NCBI GenBank assembly: GCA_965227445.1
Contig: OZ245751.1
Coordinates: 5,766,001 to 5,830,000, forward strand
Direction: 5' to 3'
DNA: 64,000 bases
DNA from: DT-110 sp030148525
GTDB lineage: Bacteria > Bacteroidota > Bacteroidia > Chitinophagales > Saprospiraceae
The position numbers and the translations under genes were made by a program. The notes beneath the pieces are model-generated. The model was not told the DNA's origin, made no database searches, and saw only the letters and a list, made by a program, of their open reading frames with translations. This document shows positions 43,800 through 52,977 of the stretch, piece by piece. Each line of letters opens with the position of its first letter. Positions within the stretch are counted from its first letter, which is position 1.

Positions 43800-46700
43800 A
43801 TGCAAAAATGTATGTATGCCTTAATCCTGTTGCTGATGGCACAAGGCCTGCTGGCTCAGGAAAATCCCCAGTGGATCCGCTACGCGACTATTTCACCCGA
43901 TGGTGAGCAGATTGCCTTCACCTACAAAGGTGACCTGTACGTGGTACCCGCCGATGGTGGCGATGCCCGCCAGCTGACCTTTCACGAAGGGCACGATTAT
44001 ATGGCCGTGTGGAGCCCCGATGGTGAGCAAATCGCTTTCGCCTCGGATCGCTACGGTAATTTCGATGTATTCCTCATGTCTGCGATGGGTGGCCAGGCAA
44101 CACGTCTCACCTTCCACTCCAACGATGAAAGTCCCTACACATTCTCCGCTGATGGCGAGCAGGTGATCTTCGGTGCGGCCCGCATGGATATTGCCGGGCA
44201 CCGCCAGTATCCGCGCTCCTACCTGCCCGAGCTGTATCAGGTGCCCACCGATGGTGGCCGGGTCGATCAGGTCTTTACCATTCCCGCCGAGTACGTGCAG
44301 GTATCGCAAGATGGCCAGCGCATGCTGTACCACGATAAAAAAGGCGGCGAGAACGAATGGCGTAAGCACCATACTTCCTCCATCACCCGCGACATCTGGC
44401 TGTACGATGCGGAAGACGATTCCCATCGGATGATCACCACCTACGAGGGAGAGGATCGCCAGCCTATTTTCAGCGACGATGAGCAAAGCTTTTACTTCCT
44501 CAGTGAGCGTAGCGGTACCTTCAATGTGCATAAACAAAGCCTGACGAATGACGCTGCCTCCGAGCAGCTCACCGATTTCGATCTGCATCCGGTGCGCTTC
44601 CTGAGTCGCGGCGGTAATAAACTGGCTTTTACCTGGGACGGAGAACTCTACACCATGGTGGAAGGGCAGGAACCCCAAAAGGTAACCGTAAGGGTACGTA
44701 CCCAGGGCATTAAGAATACCGACGACATCATTTCCATCAATGGCGGTGTGCGCGAGATGGCCATTGCACCCAATGGCAAAGAGATCGCTTTTATCGCCCG
44801 CGGTGAAGTGTTCGTGACCAGCGTTGATGGCTCCCTGACAAAACGCATCACCAACACGCCGGAACAAGAAGAATTCGTAACCTTCACCCACGATGGTGAG
44901 GGCGTGGTCTACGCCAGCGAACGCGATGGCAAATGGAGTATTTACCAAACGACTAAGCAACGCGAGGAAGAGCCATTCTTCTTTGCTTCCACCTTGCTGG
45001 CCGAAGAGGCTCTGGTCGAAGATGAGGTCGATAATTACCTGCCTGATTTTTCGCCTGACGGCAAAAAGATGGCCTACGTAAAGAACCGCCGGAGTATCGT
45101 GGTGCGCGACCTGGAGTCTGGCGACGAAGTGACTTTACTGGATGATGATGACCTCTTCCACATGCGCGACGGTGATAAATACTTCACCTGGAGCCCCGAC
45201 AGTAAATGGTTACTCATTGGCTGGAGTGCCAGCCTGAGCAATGGCGAAGTATTATTGATGTCGGCCGATGGTACCGAGCGCCACAACCTCACCGAGAGCG
45301 GCTACCGGGACTATCGTCCTAAATGGGTAAACGGCGGCAAGCAGATGCTGTGGTTCAGTAATAAGGATGGCCTGAAAAGCTACGCCACCAGCGGCCAAAC
45401 ACAAAGCGATGTTTATAGCATGTTCTTCAGCCAGGAAGCCTGGGATAAATTCAATCTCGATAAGGAGGATTTCGACCTGATGAAAGAGATCGAAGCCGCT
45501 AATAAGAAGAAAAAGGAAGAAGACAAAAAGAAGGAAGACGGGGAGAAAGAAGAAAAAGAGGAGAAAGAGAAAAAAGACTCAACTCTGACCATCGATTGGG
45601 ACAATCTGGATGAGCGCGTAGCTCGTCTGACCATCCACTCTTCCAGCCTGGGCGATGCCGTTTTGTCGAAAGACGGTGAAAAGCTGTACTACCTGGCCCG
45701 CTTTGAAAAGGGTATGAACTTATGGGTAACCAACTTGCGGACCCGCGACACCAAGATGGCGATCACCCTGAATACGGGGTACGGACAACTGATGTGGGAT
45801 AAGGAAATGAAAAACCTCTACCTGCTCAGCAGTGGTCGAATTGCCAAGGTGGATCCCGATAAGGGGCAGCGCAAAGCCATCTCCATCAGTGGTGAAATGA
45901 CTTACGATGCTGATGCCGAGCGCGAGTACATTTTTGATCACGTTTGGAATCGTACCAATAACATCTTCTACCACTCTGATTTCCACGGAGTCGATTGGGA
46001 CCTGATGCGCACCGAGTACGAAAAGTACCTGCCCTACATCGGTAATTCCTACGAAATGGCCGAGATGCTTTCCGAAATGCTGGGCGAGTTGAACGTATCC
46101 CACGCCGGTGCCCGCTACGGACGAAGCACCAGTAATGCCGACGCTACCGCCTCTTTGGGGGTATTTATGGATTACGATTTCGAGGGTACGGGCATCCTGA
46201 TCACCGAGATCATTGAGGGTGGCCCGCTCGACAAGGCTAACCTGGATGTCGAAGCCGGCATGATCATCGAAGAGATCGACGGACAACCCATTACCGCCGA
46301 CCGCGATGTGGCAAGCTTCCTCAATCGCAAGGCCGATAAATTCACCCTGCTGACCATCCTCGACCCCGAAGCCGACGAACGTCAGCAGGTCACCATCAAG
46401 CCCATCAGCCTGGGACAGGAATACCGACTGCTGTACGACCGCTGGGTTGAAATGAACCGTAACGAGGTCGACGAAGCCTCCGACGGGCAACTGGGTTACG
46501 TACACATCCCCGGCATGAGCGACGGCCCCTACCGCAGCATGTACGAGGATATGATGGGTAAATTCTTTGCCCGCAAGGGAGTTATCGTGGATACCCGCTT
46601 CAACGGCGGTGGTGACCTGGTGGCCGACCTGGCCATGTTTTTCACCGGCGAGCCCTTCCTGACCTACGCTACGGAGGCCAAGGTCGTTGGCGGTGAACCC

Positions 46701-47039
46701 ACCAGCCGCTGGACCAAGCCAACCCTGGCCATGTTCAACGAAGCCAACTATTCCGACGGTCACTGTTTCGCCTGCGGCTACACCGATCTGGAGATCGGTA
46801 AAACGGTGGGTATGCCCACCCCCGGTACCTGCAGCTTCGCCGGCTGGGAAGGTTTGCCCGATGGTTCCCGCTGGGGCGTCGTACCCGTCAGCGCTAAAGA
46901 CAAATCAGGCGACTGGCTGGAAAATAACCAGACCGAGCCCATGTTCAAAGTAAAGAATATGCCGGGCGTCATCGATCAGGGCCGCGATCAGCAGCTGGAG
47001 AAGGCGATCGAGGAGTTGCTGAAGGACGTTAGGGAATGA
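43800..47039 (+). CDS. Tricorn-like S41 family peptidase
   Basis: A 1079-residue secreted or periplasmic protease resembling tricorn (signal peptide cleaved near LLAQ). The N-terminal half is a TolB-like/WD beta-propeller pair (repeats such as ISPDGEQIAFTYKGDLYVV, WSPDGEQIAFASDRYGNFDV, FSPDGKKMAYVKNRRSIVV). A Lys/Glu-rich charged linker lies at about 563-595. The second half has a tricorn C1-like helical domain, a PDZ domain (GILITEIIEGGPLDKANL, MIIEEIDGQPI) and the S41 catalytic domain with FNGGGDL and ANYSDGHCF, where the Ser in YSDG is the likely nucleophile. It would degrade peptides released by other proteases. Monocistronic. Confidence 0.88.
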   Translation: MQKCMYALILLLMAQGLLAQENPQWIRYATISPDGEQIAFTYKGDLYVVPADGGDARQLTFHEGHDYMAVWSPDGEQIAFASDRYGNFDVFLMSAMGGQATRLTFHSNDESPYTFSADGEQVIFGAARMDIAGHRQYPRSYLPELYQVPTDGGRVDQVFTIPAEYVQVSQDGQRMLYHDKKGGENEWRKHHTSSITRDIWLYDAEDDSHRMITTYEGEDRQPIFSDDEQSFYFLSERSGTFNVHKQSLTNDAASEQLTDFDLHPVRFLSRGGNKLAFTWDGELYTMVEGQEPQKVTVRVRTQGIKNTDDIISINGGVREMAIAPNGKEIAFIARGEVFVTSVDGSLTKRITNTPEQEEFVTFTHDGEGVVYASERDGKWSIYQTTKQREEEPFFFASTLLAEEALVEDEVDNYLPDFSPDGKKMAYVKNRRSIVVRDLESGDEVTLLDDDDLFHMRDGDKYFTWSPDSKWLLIGWSASLSNGEVLLMSADGTERHNLTESGYRDYRPKWVNGGKQMLWFSNKDGLKSYATSGQTQSDVYSMFFSQEAWDKFNLDKEDFDLMKEIEAANKKKKEEDKKKEDGEKEEKEEKEKKDSTLTIDWDNLDERVARLTIHSSSLGDAVLSKDGEKLYYLARFEKGMNLWVTNLRTRDTKMAITLNTGYGQLMWDKEMKNLYLLSSGRIAKVDPDKGQRKAISISGEMTYDADAEREYIFDHVWNRTNNIFYHSDFHGVDWDLMRTEYEKYLPYIGNSYEMAEMLSEMLGELNVSHAGARYGRSTSNADATASLGVFMDYDFEGTGILITEIIEGGPLDKANLDVEAGMIIEEIDGQPITADRDVASFLNRKADKFTLLTILDPEADERQQVTIKPISLGQEYRLLYDRWVEMNRNEVDEASDGQLGYVHIPGMSDGPYRSMYEDMMGKFFARKGVIVDTRFNGGGDLVADLAMFFTGEPFLTYATEAKVVGGEPTSRWTKPTLAMFNEANYSDGHCFACGYTDLEIGKTVGMPTPGTCSFAGWEGLPDGSRWGVVPVSAKDKSGDWLENNQTEPMFKVKNMPGVIDQGRDQQLEKAIEELLKDVRE

Positions 47040-47041
47040 TG

Positions 47042-47127
47042 AATGCTTAATGTGCAATGTTCAATGCTCAGTGCTCAATGAGGGCCTATTCTTTCATTGA
47101 GCACTGAGCATTGATCATTTAGCATTG
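47042..47127. terminator. Long hairpin after the tricorn-like gene
   Basis: Core arms of 21 bp (47061-47081 and 47094-47114) with a 12-nt loop are perfect, and outer bases still partly pair. The arm sequence GCTCAGTGCTCAATGA also occurs alone near 948. It lies between convergent gene ends. Confidence 0.75.
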
Positions 47128-47134
47128 TCTTTTT

Positions 47135-47215
47135 ACTAAAAGTGAGCCCGCGAACGGTCCAAAAATGCCCCGTATGGGGAATGGTCTAAAAGCGACCCGT
47201 ACGGGGAGCGGTCTT
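47135..47215 (-). repeat. Type D 3'-end repeat, copy 1
   Basis: Read along the leftward gene, it follows the stop codon as GACCGCTCC, CCGTACGGG, TCGCTTTTAGACCATTC, then CATTTTTGGACCGTTCG and CGGGCTCACTTTTAGT. Internal CCCCGTATGGGG and CCCGTACGGG form small hairpins. The stop codon of the gene 47214-47645 starts at the repeat's edge. Confidence 0.8.
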
Positions 47216-47645
47216 ATGATTTCCACCAGCGGATAATGCGATTGATAAGCAACCCTAGGGACGAGATAATAGGTAAGGCTCCAAAAAACCAGTTTAGGCT
47301 ATGTATGTCAGAGGAGAACCAATATGCGTACTGATCCCTAAGAAAGAAGGTATGGTAAATTGTTCCCGAGATCAAGACCAAAAACGAGATAACCTGAGCC
47401 TTTTTGGAAATGAATCGAATGCCAAGTAAAACGTCTTTGGAGAACCACCCAACAAAAATTACGGCTGTAAAATAGGGTAATCCAAAATTGAAAATGGTCA
47501 AAGGCGTCTCATCATAGCTGCTTTGGGTTAAGAAGGTGAATCCAAAGTCATAGACGTACCAGATTCCAATCGAAAACATTAATAGGACCCATACAAATTT
47601 GAATAGGAGGTTAAATAAGCCAGGAAGTGTATCGCGGGCAGCCAT
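47214..47645 (-). CDS. Small four-helix membrane protein of unknown function
   Basis: A 143-residue hydrophobic protein with four predicted helices (about 8-30, 48-66, 80-98 and 112-134). There is no conserved motif that I recognise. The coding sequence looks more AT-rich than its neighbours, and type D repeats flank it on both sides, which fits acquisition or local shuffling. It lies downstream of icmF on the same strand, but 160 bp away with a repeat between, so it may be a separate unit. Confidence 0.6.
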   Translation of the reverse strand: MAARDTLPGLFNLLFKFVWVLLMFSIGIWYVYDFGFTFLTQSSYDETPLTIFNFGLPYFTAVIFVGWFSKDVLLGIRFISKKAQVISFLVLISGTIYHTFFLRDQYAYWFSSDIHSLNWFFGALPIISSLGLLINRIIRWWKS

Positions 47646-47680
47646 GGGAATGGAGACTACATCTTTACTAATAAATAAAG

Positions 47681-47701
47681 GCGCGATCCGGAGGATCGCG
47701 C
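47681..47701. repeat. CGATCC hairpin repeat, copy 3
   Basis: GCGCGATCC, loop GGA, GGATCGCGC. The core is identical to copies 1 and 2, with a third pairing outer stem. It is followed by ACCTGTC, similar to ACCAGTC after copy 2. Confidence 0.75.
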
Positions 47702-47713
47702 ACCTGTCTTACT

Positions 47714-47801
47714 ACTAAAAGTGAGCCTGCGAACGGTCCAAAAATGAGGGACCACCGGGCCCGAATGGTCTAAAAGCGAGCCCGTAAGGGCGAGCGGTCT
47801 C
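47714..47801 (-). repeat. Type D 3'-end repeat, copy 2
   Basis: Same modules as copy 1: ACTAAAAGTGAGCC, GCGAACGGTCCAAAAATG, GAATGGTCTAAAAGCGAG, GCCCGTAAGGGC, GAGCGGTCT. The hairpin bases differ (GGGACCACCGGGCCC in place of CCCCGTATGGGG). It ends four bases before the icmF stop codon. Confidence 0.8.
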
Positions 47802-47805
47802 CCAT

Positions 47806-50800
47806 CTACATATTACGCCGATACTGCCCACCCACTTCGTATAACGCATGGGTAATCTGCCCCAACGAACAAACCTTGGTGGCTTCCATCAGCTCCTCGA
47901 ATAAATTCTGATTATTCATGGCCTTTTGCTGGAGGGCTTTCAGGCGCTCCGAACGGCTTTCGGCGTAGGCTTCGGTCAGCTTATTCAGGGTGCCGATCTG
48001 CTGCTCCTTTTCCTCGGGGGTAGCTCGGATGACTTCTTCGGGGATGATGGTCGGTGAACCTTCCTTATTGAGGTAGGTATTCACGCCGATCACCGGCAGC
48101 TCGCCACTGTGCTTGAGGGATTCGTAGTACAGGCTTTCCTCCTGGATCTTGCCGCGTTGGTACATGGTTTCCATGGCACCGAGCACGCCTCCGCGTTCGG
48201 TGATGCGGTCGAACTCCATCAGGACAGCTTCCTCGACCAGCTCGGTGAGCTCTTCGATGATGAAGCTACCCTGAATTGGATTCTCGTTCTTGGCGAGTCC
48301 CAGTTCGTGATTGATGATCATCTGGATGGCTACGGCCCGGCGCACACTCTCCTCGGTGGGGGTCGTGATGGCCTCGTCGTAGGCGTTGGTGTGCAGGGAG
48401 TTGCAGTTGTCGTAAATGGCGTAGAGGGCCTGCAGCGTAGTCCGGATATCGTTGAAGGCAATCTCCTGTGCGTGCAGGGAGCGGCCCGAGGTCTGAATGT
48501 GGTACTTCAGCTTCTGGGAACGCTCATTGGCGTTGTATTTATGCTTGAGGGCTTTGGACCAGATGCGGCGGGCGACCCGACCGATCACTGCGTATTCGGG
48601 ATCCACTCCGTTGCTGAAGAAGAACGAGAGGTTGGGTGCAAAGTCGTTGATGTCCATGCCCCTCGAAAGGTAGTACTCCACGAAGGTGAAGCCGTTAGCC
48701 AGGGTAAAAGCCAGCTGAGTAATGGGGTTAGCACCGGCCTCCGCAATATGGTAGCCCGAGATCGATACACTGTAGAAGTTACGCACCTGCTGATCGGTGA
48801 AATACTGTTGTACATCTCCCATCAGTTTCAGCGAAAACTCGGTGCTGAAAATGCAGGTGTTCTGAGCCTGATCTTCCTTCAGAATATCCGCCTGGACGGT
48901 ACCGCGCACGGACGAGAGGGCTTTTGCCTTGAGCTCCTGATAGACGCTGTCTTCCAGGATCTGGTCACCGGTGACGCCGAGCAGCAGCAGTCCCAGGCCG
49001 TCGTTACCGTCGGGCAATTCCCCGTGGTATTCAGGGCGGGGCAGGTCACGGTCGTCGTACAGTTCTTTTTTCTTGGCCTCGACTTGGTCTTCCAGTCCGT
49101 TTTCGCGAATGTATTTTTCGCACTGCTGATCCACGGCCGTATTCATGAAGAAGGCCGTCATGGCCGCCGCCGGACCGTTGATGGTCATGGAAACCGAAGT
49201 CTTGGGATCGCAAAGGTCAAACCCACTGTATAGCTTCTTGGCATCGTCGAGGCAGCAAATGCTCACCCCGGAGTTACCGATCTTACCATAGATATCGGGG
49301 CGATGATCGGGATCTTCTCCGTAGAGGGTCACCGAATCAAAAGCCGTCGAGAGGCGCTTGGCGGGCATACCCTGGGAGAGGTAGTGGAAGCGGCGGTTGG
49401 TACGCTCGGGGCCACCCTCTCCGGCAAACATACGCGTGGGGTCTTCGCCCTTGCGCTTGAAAGGGAATACACCGGCGGTGTAGGGAAACTCACCGGGTAC
49501 ATTTTCCTGAAGCACCCAGCGCAGGATCTCGCCCCAGTCTTTGAATTTGGGGAGTAAAACCCGCGGAATTCGGGTGTGTGACAGCGATTTGGTAAAGGTC
49601 GGTACGCGTATCTCTTTATTGCGGACCTTGTACACAAACTCGTCGGCACTGTATTGCTCCTTCTTTTCTTCCCAGGTTTCCAGGATGCGCTTGCACTGAC
49701 CATCGAGTTCCAGTTCGAGTTCGTCGTAGGTCTTCTGCAGCCCTTTTAGAATAAGGTCTTTTTCCTCCAGCTCTTGCTGATCTTTCACGGCTGCTATACT
49801 CTGGCTTACGCCAAAAAGGCGACGTGCAATATCCACCTGTTTGTCAACCCAGCGGTCGTAGAAGCGATTGGTTTCGGCGATTTCGGAGAGGTAGCGGGTG
49901 CGGTTTGGCGGAATGATAAAGATCTTCTCGCTCATTTCCTTACTCATCTCAAAGTTCGAGCGCAGCTGCTCGGCTCCGGTCTGTTCCACCAGGTTGTCCA
50001 TGATGGCGCGGTATAGGGTGTTCATACCGGGATCATTGAACTGGGAGGCGATGGTGCCAAAGACCGGCATATCGTCCAGGTCTTTGGTGAAGAGCTGGTG
50101 ATTGCGCTGGTACTGCTTGCGCACGTCGCGCAGAGCATCGAGGGCACCGCGTTTATCGAATTTATTGAGGGCGATCAGGTCGGCAAAGTCGAGCATGTCG
50201 ATCTTTTCCAGCTGAGTAGCGGCCCCGTATTCGGGGGTCATCACGTAGAGCGATACATCGGAATGATCGATGATCTCCGTATCGGATTGGCCGATACCCG
50301 AGGTCTCCAGAATGATCAGATCGTACTGGGCTGCTTTCAGGATATTGATGGCGTCCTGCACATGTTTGCTGAGGGCGAGGTTCGACTGACGGGTGGCCAG
50401 GGAACGCATAAATACGCGGGGATGATTCACCGAATTCATGCGGATGCGGTCACCGAGCAGGGCACCTCCGGTTTTTCGTTTGGAGGGATCAACGGAAATG
50501 ACGGCGATGGTCTTATCGTCGAAATCCATGAGGAAGCGACGCACCAGCTCGTCGACCAGGCTCGACTTACCCGCACCGCCGGTACCGGTAATACCGAGAA
50601 CGGGGATGCTTTGCGTTTCCACTTCCTGGAGGAGTTTGTCCAGCCAATCCCGGTTTTGATCAGGGTAATTTTCGGCCGCGGAGATCATGCGCCCCAGGGC
50701 GTGCTTATCTTTTTCTTTATAGCTCTTTAATTCGCCATTGAGGTTCTGGCCGACGGGGAAATCACATTTTTCCAGCACATCATTGATCATCCCCTGCAGC

Positions 50801-51192
50801 CCGAGTTGGCGGCCATCATCCGGGGAGTAGATGCGGGTGATCCCGTAATCGTGGAGTTCCGCGATTTCTTCGGGCAGGATGGTACCGCCCCCGCCACCAA
50901 ACAACTTGATGTGGCTGGCACCTCGCTCCTGCAATAGGTCGTACATGTATTTAAAAAACTCGGTATGCCCACCCTGGTAGGAGGTGATGGCAATGCCCTG
51001 GACATCTTCCTGGATAGCCGTGTCGACAATATCCTGGACCGAGCGGTTGTGTCCGAGGTGAATGATCTCGGCACCGGAGCTTTGCATGATCCGGCGCATA
51101 ATATTGATGGCGGCATCGTGCCCATCGAAGAGCGAGGCAGCGGTGACGATGCGCACCTTATTTTTTGGCTTGTAGGGAGCAATAGTCTCCAT
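47806..51192 (-). CDS. icmF: Fused isobutyryl-CoA mutase (IcmF)
   Basis: A 1128-residue B12 enzyme that interconverts isobutyryl-CoA and n-butyryl-CoA, with its own chaperone. The N-terminal B12-binding domain has the base-off motif DGHDAA (H25) and GGGGTILPEE. The G-protein (MeaI-like) domain has Walker A GTGGAGKS at 203-210 and NKFDKRG near 345. The large C-terminal mutase domain has the substrate region PYTAGVFPF and RMFAGEGGPERTNRRFHYLSQG. The fusion order B12 domain-GTPase-mutase is diagnostic of IcmF rather than methylmalonyl-CoA mutase. It is transcribed apart from nudL, with a likely promoter in the nudL 3' end. Confidence 0.92.
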   Translation of the reverse strand: METIAPYKPKNKVRIVTAASLFDGHDAAINIMRRIMQSSGAEIIHLGHNRSVQDIVDTAIQEDVQGIAITSYQGGHTEFFKYMYDLLQERGASHIKLFGGGGGTILPEEIAELHDYGITRIYSPDDGRQLGLQGMINDVLEKCDFPVGQNLNGELKSYKEKDKHALGRMISAAENYPDQNRDWLDKLLQEVETQSIPVLGITGTGGAGKSSLVDELVRRFLMDFDDKTIAVISVDPSKRKTGGALLGDRIRMNSVNHPRVFMRSLATRQSNLALSKHVQDAINILKAAQYDLIILETSGIGQSDTEIIDHSDVSLYVMTPEYGAATQLEKIDMLDFADLIALNKFDKRGALDALRDVRKQYQRNHQLFTKDLDDMPVFGTIASQFNDPGMNTLYRAIMDNLVEQTGAEQLRSNFEMSKEMSEKIFIIPPNRTRYLSEIAETNRFYDRWVDKQVDIARRLFGVSQSIAAVKDQQELEEKDLILKGLQKTYDELELELDGQCKRILETWEEKKEQYSADEFVYKVRNKEIRVPTFTKSLSHTRIPRVLLPKFKDWGEILRWVLQENVPGEFPYTAGVFPFKRKGEDPTRMFAGEGGPERTNRRFHYLSQGMPAKRLSTAFDSVTLYGEDPDHRPDIYGKIGNSGVSICCLDDAKKLYSGFDLCDPKTSVSMTINGPAAAMTAFFMNTAVDQQCEKYIRENGLEDQVEAKKKELYDDRDLPRPEYHGELPDGNDGLGLLLLGVTGDQILEDSVYQELKAKALSSVRGTVQADILKEDQAQNTCIFSTEFSLKLMGDVQQYFTDQQVRNFYSVSISGYHIAEAGANPITQLAFTLANGFTFVEYYLSRGMDINDFAPNLSFFFSNGVDPEYAVIGRVARRIWSKALKHKYNANERSQKLKYHIQTSGRSLHAQEIAFNDIRTTLQALYAIYDNCNSLHTNAYDEAITTPTEESVRRAVAIQMIINHELGLAKNENPIQGSFIIEELTELVEEAVLMEFDRITERGGVLGAMETMYQRGKIQEESLYYESLKHSGELPVIGVNTYLNKEGSPTIIPEEVIRATPEEKEQQIGTLNKLTEAYAESRSERLKALQQKAMNNQNLFEELMEATKVCSLGQITHALYEVGGQYRRNM

Positions 51193-51241
51193 AGCGGTTG
51201 GTTGGTTTTATTTGGTATGTGGTATCGGTCATTTGGGCCTG

Positions 51242-51249
51242 CAAAGGTA
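51242..51249 (-). promoter_or_regulatory. Possible promoter -7 box of icmF
   Basis: Minus-strand TACCTTTG, an exact TAnnTTTG, lies 49 nt upstream of icmF and just before the nudL stop. The nearest TTG upstream is 24 nt away, so spacing is a little long. Confidence 0.45.
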
Positions 51250-51256
51250 CAAAATA

Positions 51257-51901
51257 TCAGCGTTGGATGCGCTCAACGACTTCGGTAAGCTCACTCAGCA
51301 TCATGGCTGTAGCTCCCCAGATCGTTTTATCGAATACATGATAATAGGGTACATCCCGCAGGGTGATCTTTGGATTTATGGTAAGGTGCCGGGTACGCAC
51401 CGTATCTTTTTTAAGGAATAGCGAGAAGGGTACTTCCAGTATGTCATTGACCTCTCGTTCTTCGGGAACAAATTCCGGGGGAGATTCCGTAAATCCCACA
51501 TAGGGATGAACCAGATAATTACTGACGGGGATGTAGAGGTCGGTCAATCCACCGATCAGTTCGATGCGATGCCCGCTTACCCCCACTTCCTCTTCGGCCT
51601 CGCGCAGGGCAGTAGTCGCCAGGTCGGGGTCGGTGGCCTCGTGTCGCCCGCCCGGCAGGCTGATCTGACCACTGTGGTGATCATCCTGATGGGTAACCCG
51701 CTCGATCAGCACGATGTGCCATTGGTTTTCCCGTGGGTACAGCAGGGCCAACACAGCCGCCTTTCTTGCTGTATCAGGTACCTGCAGATGACCGCGACGT
51801 GCGACGTGCGCCATGCGGTACTGCGCTTCCGGTCCGGGAAGCGGTTGTTGGAGTGACTGCCTGAGTTGATCAATAAATTGTGTGTGCTGAGTGATGACCA
51901 T
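51257..51901 (-). CDS. CoA pyrophosphatase, Nudix family (NudL-type)
   Basis: A 214-residue Nudix hydrolase that cleaves CoA and its derivatives to phosphopantetheine and 3',5'-ADP. The CoA-specific motif before the Nudix box is HHSGQISLPGG, followed by the Nudix box GGRHEATDPDLATTALREAEEEVG. The family continues with VHPYVGFTESPPEFVPEEREVNDI. The location next to icmF may be functional (control of CoA esters), but icmF seems to have its own promoter. Confidence 0.88.
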   Translation of the reverse strand: MVITQHTQFIDQLRQSLQQPLPGPEAQYRMAHVARRGHLQVPDTARKAAVLALLYPRENQWHIVLIERVTHQDDHHSGQISLPGGRHEATDPDLATTALREAEEEVGVSGHRIELIGGLTDLYIPVSNYLVHPYVGFTESPPEFVPEEREVNDILEVPFSLFLKKDTVRTRHLTINPKITLRDVPYYHVFDKTIWGATAMMLSELTEVVERIQR

Positions 51902-52156
51902 ACACCTTGATATAGTAGTGCTTCTGCAAAAAGAATTGGTTCATCAAATATAACGGAAGGAAAAGGGATTAGGTTTTGGGACGGTCCACGGTAGACGGCT
52001 CACGATTTACGGCTTACGGTTTACGAGGCGTAACTGCGATGAATTTGCTCAAGAAAGCAGACAAGTTTTTGGACTGTTCATTTGCCAATACCCGAGTGGA
52101 ACAAAAATTTAGCCGTACCTGCCCGCCGGAGCCCGCATGGGCGTAGGAGGGAGCCG
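51902..52156. other. Intergenic stretch with TTTACGG repeats
   Basis: Several imperfect CGGTTTACGG/ACGGCTTACGG motifs (about 51985-52025) of the kind also seen at 18930-18985 and 19360-19372. No gene. Confidence 0.5.
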
Positions 52157-52942
52157 TTAGCCGTCTTTATTAGACACCTGCAAGTACCTTTCCAACGCCA
52201 TGGTCATGGAGGGTGCCTCTTTACTGGGGGCCTTGATGTTGGCGGTGAGTCCGCGATCTTCGACGGCTTTGGTAGTGCTGTTCCCGAAGACAGCAATGCG
52301 TGTTTCGGCCTGTTCGAAGTCGGGGAAGTTGTCGTAAAGCGATTCAATACCAAGCGGGCTGAAGAAAACGAGAATGTCGTACTTCACATCGCTCAGGTCA
52401 CTCAGGTCAGAGCTGACGGTGCGGTACATCATGGCATCCTGCCAGTCGTACCCGTTGTCGTCGAGATAGCGGCACACGGCTTTGGCACCGAGGTTGGAAC
52501 AGGGAAGGAGAAACTTTTCCTTCTTATTCTTTTTGAGGGCATTTTCGAGGTCCTCAATACGGCGCTTTCCGATAAATACCTTCCGTTTACGGTAGACAAT
52601 GAATTTCTGCAGGTAGAGGGCGATGGCCTCCGACAGGCAAAAGTACTTGGTGTCTTGCGGCATGGTAATGCGCAACTCATCGCAAATGCGGAAAAGGTGG
52701 TCGACGGAATTCTTGCTCGTCAGGATGACAGCCGTATACTCGTCGGGCTTGATCTTTTGCTTTCGGAATTCCTTTCCTTCAACGGGTTCCACATGGATAA
52801 ACTGCCTCCAGTCAATCTGAAGACCGTACTTTTTCTCTAATTCGTAGTATGGGGAACGTTCCGGTTTGGGCTGGGAGACCAGTATGGATTTGACGCGCTT
52901 GAAAGACTCTTTTTTCGCTGTTCCATTCACTGCCATCGACAA
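52157..52942 (-). CDS. hemD: Uroporphyrinogen-III synthase
   Basis: Converts hydroxymethylbilane to uroporphyrinogen III in haem and corrinoid synthesis. The 261-residue protein has the low-conservation two-domain layout of the family. Landmarks are DEYTAVILTSKNSVDHLF (domain 1), KYFCLSEAIALYLQKF, and VFFSPLGIESLY and RIAVFGNSTTKAVEDRGL (domain 2). It lies 35 bp downstream of a DUF4271 gene in the arrangement typical of Bacteroidota. A second ATG at 52934-52936 is also possible as start. Confidence 0.85.
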   Translation of the reverse strand: MSMAVNGTAKKESFKRVKSILVSQPKPERSPYYELEKKYGLQIDWRQFIHVEPVEGKEFRKQKIKPDEYTAVILTSKNSVDHLFRICDELRITMPQDTKYFCLSEAIALYLQKFIVYRKRKVFIGKRRIEDLENALKKNKKEKFLLPCSNLGAKAVCRYLDDNGYDWQDAMMYRTVSSDLSDLSDVKYDILVFFSPLGIESLYDNFPDFEQAETRIAVFGNSTTKAVEDRGLTANIKAPSKEAPSMTMALERYLQVSNKDG

Positions 52943-52977
52943 AGTTTTTGGTCTGCGTAACGCTAGCTGTGATGACC

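Noticed and set aside
43893..44960. Long antisense reading frame within the tricorn-like gene
   Set aside because: It mirrors the codon bias of the real gene, has no signal or known motif and no promoter. The same holds for antisense frames at 5898-6845, 11527-12402, 45720-46763 and 48109-49233.
51193..51256. Cobalamin riboswitch upstream of the B12 enzyme IcmF
   Set aside because: Only about 60 nt separate icmF and nudL, and no B12-box sequence or multi-stem fold is present.
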